9,287 bases of DNA. It comes from Gammaproteobacteria bacterium. GTDB lineage: Bacteria; Pseudomonadota; Gammaproteobacteria; Burkholderiales; Thiobacillaceae. Below the pieces are notes generated by a model. That model did not search any database, had not been told where the DNA came from, and worked only from the letters and a program-made list of their open reading frames with translations. Shown one piece after another: positions 5,854-9,287 of this stretch. Location of the stretch: assembly GCA_018820745.1 (NCBI GenBank), contig JAHJNP010000102.1:1-9287 (forward strand), read 5' to 3'. The translations under genes were made by a program, and so were the position numbers. Position 1 is the stretch's first letter. Each line of letters opens with the position of its first letter.

Positions 5854-8119
5854 GTGGATTCGTCTGCTCTGCGCACTACCTGCACTTTGGGGCGCGCTGA
5901 CAATCTTTCCAGTGGCCCACGCCGAAGAATTTCTTGACCCCGAAATCGCCTTCAAGTTCTCGGCACGAGCACTCGATGCGAATACGCTGGAAGCGCGCTG
6001 GCAGATTGCCGACGGCTATTACATGTACCGCGACAAGTTCCGGTTCACGGTCGAGGGTGCCACGCTCGGCGCCCCGCAGTTGCCTGCCGGCAAGGTGAAG
6101 GAAGACGAATTCTTCGGCAAGGTCGAAATCTATCGCAATGACGTGCGCATCGCGCTGCCGATCCAGCGCACGCCAGGTGCCGCCACGGTCACCCTGACCG
6201 CCCTCTCGCAAGGCTGCGCCGATGCCGGGCTGTGCTATACCCCGCAGGAAACGCGCGTGCCGATCAAGCTGCCCGTGCCGGTGGCCGCAGCCGTGGCGGC
6301 ACCCGCGGCGCCCGCTGCCGCACCTGAAGCCGCATCTGCTTCCGCGCTGGATGGCCTGCGCAGCCTGCTCGGCGCCACGGACATGCCGAAACTGCTGCCG
6401 CCGGACGAGGCCTTCCCCGTCGCCGCCGCCATGCCGGATGCGCAGACGGTCAGGTTCGATTACACGCTGACCGCCGACACCTATCTGTATCGCGACAAGC
6501 TTGCCTACACCGTCAAATCGCCTGCCGGCATCAAGGTGGCGAGCGTCGATACGCCGGCGGGCGACGTCAAGGAGGATCCGACCTTCGGTCGCACCGAGGT
6601 CTACCACCAGGATTTCGCCGCCGGCGTGACGCTGTCGCGCGCGCTTGCCGCCGGCGAACAGCTGGTAATGGAAGCGACCTGGCAGGGTTGCAACGAGGCG
6701 GTCGGCGTGTGCTACCCGCCGATCACACGCGATTTCACGCTGACCGCCGGCGCTGCGGTCACTGCCAGCGCGCCGGCAGTGCCGGACGAGCCCGCCAGTG
6801 AATCCGACACCTCGCGCATCGAGCGCGTGCTGAAGGGCGGCAGCTTCTGGCCGGTGGTCGCCACCTTCTTCGGCCTCGGCCTGCTGCTGGCGTTGACGCC
6901 CTGCGTGTTCCCGATGATTCCGATCCTGTCGGGCATCATCGCCGGGCAGAACACCAAGGTAACCAAGACCAGCGGATTCCTGCTGTCGCTCGCCTACGTG
7001 CTGGGCATGGCGATCACCTATGCGGTGGCCGGCGTGGCAGCGGCGCTGTCCGGCACCCTGATTTCCAATGCCCTGCAGAACCCGTGGGCGCTCGGCGCGG
7101 GTGCGCTGATTTTCGTTGGCCTGGCGCTGTCCATGTTCGGTTTTTACGAACTGCAATTGCCGAGCGCGCTGCAGAGCAAGTTTTCCGAGCGCGCCAACAA
7201 GATGAAGGGCGGCAACTTCTTCGGTGTGTTCGCCATGGGCGCGCTGTCGGCCGTCATTCTGGGCCCTTGCGTCGCGCCGCCGCTGGCCGCCGCGCTGGCC
7301 TTCATCGCGCAGACCGGCAATACCGTGCTCGGCGGCGTCGCGCTGTTCGTGCTGGCGCTGGGCATGGGGGTGCCGCTGCTGCTGATCGGCCTGTCCGCGG
7401 GCGCCCTGCTGCCGCGCGCCGGCGGCTGGATGAATGCGGTGAAGTATTTCTTCGGCGTGATGATGCTGGCGATCGCCATCTACCTGATCTCGCCGGTCGT
7501 TCCGGGCTGGGTCGGCATGCTGTTGTGGGCGCTGCTGCTGATCGCGTGCGCGATCTTCTTGCACGCGCTCGACCCGCTGCCTGCGCATGCGAGCGGCTGG
7601 TCGCGTCTGTGGAAAGGCCTCGGCGTGGTGCTGCTGATCGGCGGCCTGGCGATCCTGCTCGGCATGCTGGCGGGCAGCCGCAACCTCTTGCAGCCGCTTG
7701 ATGTCTTTAAGGGCGGCGGGGTAGGCGGCGTGGCGCTGGCGGCCGAGCAGAAAGGCCTGGCATTCGAGAAGGTCAAGGATGTGGCCGAGCTCGACGCGCG
7801 CCTGGCCGCGGCCAAGGCAGACGGCCGCGCAGTGATGCTCGACTTCTACGCCGACTGGTGCGTGTCGTGCAAGGAAATGGAAAGCTTCACCTTCAGCGAT
7901 GCCCGGGTGCAGGCGCGGCTGGCGGACGTGGTGCTGCTGAAGGCCGACGTCACCGCCAACAGCGACGCCGACAAGGCGCTGCTCAAGCGCTTCAGCCTGT
8001 TCGGCCCGCCCGGGCTGATCTTCTGGAACAGCGCCGGCGTGCAGTCGGACTACAAGGTGATCGGCTTCGAGAAGGCCGACAAGTTCCTGGCCAGCATCGA
8101 CTCGGCGCTCGGCAAGTAA
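5840..8119 (+). CDS. dsbD: Thiol:disulfide interchange protein DsbD with duplicated N-terminal alpha domain
   Basis: 759 residues, roughly 190 more than E. coli DsbD. DsbD carries electrons from cytoplasmic thioredoxin across the inner membrane to periplasmic partners such as DsbC and cytochrome c maturation proteins. Parts in order: signal peptide (cleavage after VAHA, 28); first alpha domain (about 30-145) with cap loop KEDEFFGKVEIYR and Cys126/Cys132; Ala/Pro linker (146-185); second alpha domain (about 186-303) with KEDPTFGRTEVYH and Cys284/Cys291; beta domain of about eight transmembrane helices (335-612) with Cys355 in TPCVFP and Cys477 in GPCVAP; and a thioredoxin-like gamma domain (about 640-759) with WCVSC, Cys674/Cys677. 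All cysteine pairs needed for the relay are present, so it should be functional. The extra alpha domain is the oddity. A GGAG at 5826-5829 precedes the ATG, and the gene overlaps cutA by 14 bases. A strong hairpin follows the stop. Confidence 0.93.
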   Translation: MIKNKWIRLLCALPALWGALTIFPVAHAEEFLDPEIAFKFSARALDANTLEARWQIADGYYMYRDKFRFTVEGATLGAPQLPAGKVKEDEFFGKVEIYRNDVRIALPIQRTPGAATVTLTALSQGCADAGLCYTPQETRVPIKLPVPVAAAVAAPAAPAAAPEAASASALDGLRSLLGATDMPKLLPPDEAFPVAAAMPDAQTVRFDYTLTADTYLYRDKLAYTVKSPAGIKVASVDTPAGDVKEDPTFGRTEVYHQDFAAGVTLSRALAAGEQLVMEATWQGCNEAVGVCYPPITRDFTLTAGAAVTASAPAVPDEPASESDTSRIERVLKGGSFWPVVATFFGLGLLLALTPCVFPMIPILSGIIAGQNTKVTKTSGFLLSLAYVLGMAITYAVAGVAAALSGTLISNALQNPWALGAGALIFVGLALSMFGFYELQLPSALQSKFSERANKMKGGNFFGVFAMGALSAVILGPCVAPPLAAALAFIAQTGNTVLGGVALFVLALGMGVPLLLIGLSAGALLPRAGGWMNAVKYFFGVMMLAIAIYLISPVVPGWVGMLLWALLLIACAIFLHALDPLPAHASGWSRLWKGLGVVLLIGGLAILLGMLAGSRNLLQPLDVFKGGGVGGVALAAEQKGLAFEKVKDVAELDARLAAAKADGRAVMLDFYADWCVSCKEMESFTFSDARVQARLADVVLLKADVTANSDADKALLKRFSLFGPPGLIFWNSAGVQSDYKVIGFEKADKFLASIDSALGK

Positions 8120-8130
8120 TTCATCGCGGT

Positions 8131-8176
8131 CGACGAACCCCCTGCGGGCTTGCGCACGCAGGGGGTTCGTCGTTTC
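8131..8176. terminator. Strong hairpin ending dsbD, shared with convergent gene
   Basis: A perfect 16-bp inverted repeat: CGACGAACCCCCTGCG (8131-8146) and CGCAGGGGGTTCGTCG (8157-8172), with a 10-base loop, followed by TTTC. It begins 12 bases after the dsbD stop and ends 15 bases before the stop of the minus-strand gene. The T run is short, but the stem is very stable, so it probably terminates dsbD transcription. From the other side the stem is identical but no T run follows. Confidence 0.8.
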
Positions 8177-8187
8177 AGCTTATGTGC

Positions 8188-9255
8188 CTAGGGCTGACGC
8201 CGCAGCACGGAAATGCTGTCCAGCAGCGGCGTGACGACGGGCTGAATCTTGCGCCGCATCAGCGAGCCGATGGCGGTGGTCTTGAGGAAGATCGGCCGCA
8301 CGCTGTCGACGTCCACTGCGGCCAGTGCGTCGAGCGCGGCGCAATCCGCTTCGAACTGCGGCGCCGCGTCGAGCAGGGCCGCGCGCGCTGAGTGTCGCGC
8401 GGCTTCGTCGGCCTGGCGCAAGGGCGCGCACCACTGCGCCAGCGCATTCAGCGTGTGGTTGACCACTTCCTGGTTTTCCGGGCGTTCGAGAATCAGCGCG
8501 GTGGTGGCGAGGAAGGTCTGCCCCTGCGCCGACAGCGCTTTTTCCAGCATCGTGCGGTAAGGGTTGCCGGCTAGAGTCGGCAGGCTGGCGTGATCGGCGC
8601 GCGCGGGACGCGGGTTGGGCAGCTGGTCCGGCTGCAGTTCAAGGAAGGCCACGTAATACGAATTGCGGCTGCTGCCGCGTTTCCAGATCGCCAGCCGCTC
8701 GGCGTCGGTGAGCACACCCGAAACCAGCATCACCGCGACGGTATCGAGAATGCCGACGTCGTCCTCGTGCAGGAACGCCAGGTGGTCGACCAGGAATTCG
8801 GCCAGCGTGCGCCCCATGCTGCCGCGGCACACCACGTCCCGCATCAGCATCAGCCGCGCGTTTTCGAGGGTCGGCATGCACCACCAGGCGTAGCGCGCCA
8901 GTTCGTCGGTGAGCGCGGGCGAATGCACCACCGCCACCACCGCTTCTTCTTCGGCGATCAACAGCAATTGCGCCAGGTGCTGGATCGACAAGCCGGACTG
9001 CGACTGCCGCGTCCAGCGCGTCAGGTGGACGGGATAACCGCCGGGCGAACCGAGGGCATGGCCCGACAGTTGCTCGCGCACACGCTTCAGGTAGCGGTCG
9101 GCGCGCTCGTTGGGTTTCAGCGGCACGCTGGCCTCGCCCTGCGGCGTCAGCGCCCACAGCGTCATGTTCGATTCGTCGATGCGGACGGCCTTGAGCTCGG
9201 TGTTGAACAGGACGTTGAGGCGCAGTTCGTCTTCGGGGGAAAGTTCGTCATTCAT
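8188..9255 (-). CDS. Conserved soluble helical protein, possibly sulfur-metabolism protein DsrS
   Basis: 355 residues with no signal peptide or convincing membrane helix, so it is probably cytoplasmic. The N-terminus, SPEDELRLNVLF (6-17), and a central block AVVHSPALTDELARYAWW (108-125) followed by MPTLENAR look like strongly conserved segments, as do LGSPGGYPVHLTRWTR (68-83) and AIWKRGSSRNSYYVAFLE (189-206). From memory these resemble DsrS, a cytosolic protein of unknown activity that accompanies the reverse dissimilatory sulfite reductase pathway in Allochromatium and some Thiobacillus-type bacteria. I cannot confirm this without a search, and no other dsr gene is in the window. No catalytic motif or cofactor site is evident. 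Four scattered cysteines (126, 143, 276, 305) show no metal-binding pattern. GGTGAG lies about ten bases upstream of the ATG at 9255, a usable ribosome binding site. Confidence 0.6.
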   Translation of the reverse strand: MNDELSPEDELRLNVLFNTELKAVRIDESNMTLWALTPQGEASVPLKPNERADRYLKRVREQLSGHALGSPGGYPVHLTRWTRQSQSGLSIQHLAQLLLIAEEEAVVAVVHSPALTDELARYAWWCMPTLENARLMLMRDVVCRGSMGRTLAEFLVDHLAFLHEDDVGILDTVAVMLVSGVLTDAERLAIWKRGSSRNSYYVAFLELQPDQLPNPRPARADHASLPTLAGNPYRTMLEKALSAQGQTFLATTALILERPENQEVVNHTLNALAQWCAPLRQADEAARHSARAALLDAAPQFEADCAALDALAAVDVDSVRPIFLKTTAIGSLMRRKIQPVVTPLLDSISVLRRQP

Positions 9256-9268
9256 TCAGATTTCTCAC

Positions 9269-9287
9269 CACAGAGACACAGAGGCAC
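9269..9287. repeat. Tandem octamer CACAGAG(A/G), cut by window edge
   Basis: Two adjacent copies of an eight-base unit, CACAGAGA (9269-9276) and CACAGAGG (9277-9284), are followed by the start of a third, CAC. On the minus strand it reads CCTCTGTGTCTCTGTGGTG just ahead of the DsrS-like gene and partly overlaps its ribosome binding region. I recall similar CCTCTGTG-type strings as dispersed intergenic repeats in several proteobacterial genomes, but the array continues outside the window, so its extent is unknown. Confidence 0.55.

Noticed and set aside
5876..7588. 570-residue open frame on the minus strand opposite dsbD
   Set aside because: Arg/His/Gln-rich translation with no recognisable domain. 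dsbD on the plus strand is complete and well conserved, and GC-rich codon bias opens long antisense frames.

Overview
This GC-rich, gene-dense window reads as chromosomal core sequence from a betaproteobacterium. A member of the Nitrosomonadales, such as a Thiobacillus- or Sulfuricella-like sulfur oxidiser, is plausible. The clues are the hemD-hemX-hemY order, the cutA-dsbD pair, the ferredoxin-type reductase often labelled 'AscD' in this class, and a last gene that resembles DsrS. The taxon is an inference; no rRNA or marker gene is present. I saw no transposase, integrase, phage gene, CRISPR array, tRNA or rRNA.

Layout. (1) Positions 1-2412, plus strand: the 3' end of hemD, then hemX and hemY, joined by ATGA and TGATG start/stop overlaps. 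This is one translationally coupled tetrapyrrole operon. (2) 2513-3031, plus: a secreted DUF302 protein with its own strong ribosome binding site. (3) 3048-4085, minus: a 2Fe-2S/FAD/NAD(P)H reductase, convergent with the DUF302 gene. (4) 4181-5071, plus: an atypical NAD-dependent epimerase-like SDR, divergent from the reductase across a 95-base gap that holds a GC hairpin. (5) 5068-5520, minus: fxsA, whose stop codon overlaps that of the SDR gene within one 8-base palindrome. (6) 5524-8119, plus: cutA overlapping dsbD by 14 bases. The cutA start sits back to back with the fxsA start. (7) A 16-bp perfect hairpin at 8131-8172 ends dsbD. (8) 8188-9255, minus: a soluble helical protein that I think is DsrS-like, with a truncated tandem octamer repeat just upstream at the window edge.

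How the genes work together. HemD makes uroporphyrinogen III, and HemX and HemY are inner-membrane accessory proteins of the same pathway. CutA and DsbD form a conserved pair linked to metal tolerance and to delivery of reducing power to the periplasm, which is needed for cytochrome c maturation and disulfide repair. Haem supply, periplasmic thiol reduction, an iron-sulfur reductase and a possible sulfur-metabolism protein suit a respiring, cytochrome-rich bacterium.

The most notable feature is DsbD. It carries two N-terminal periplasmic alpha domains in tandem, each with its own cysteine pair, instead of the usual one. I found no clearly new multi-gene system.
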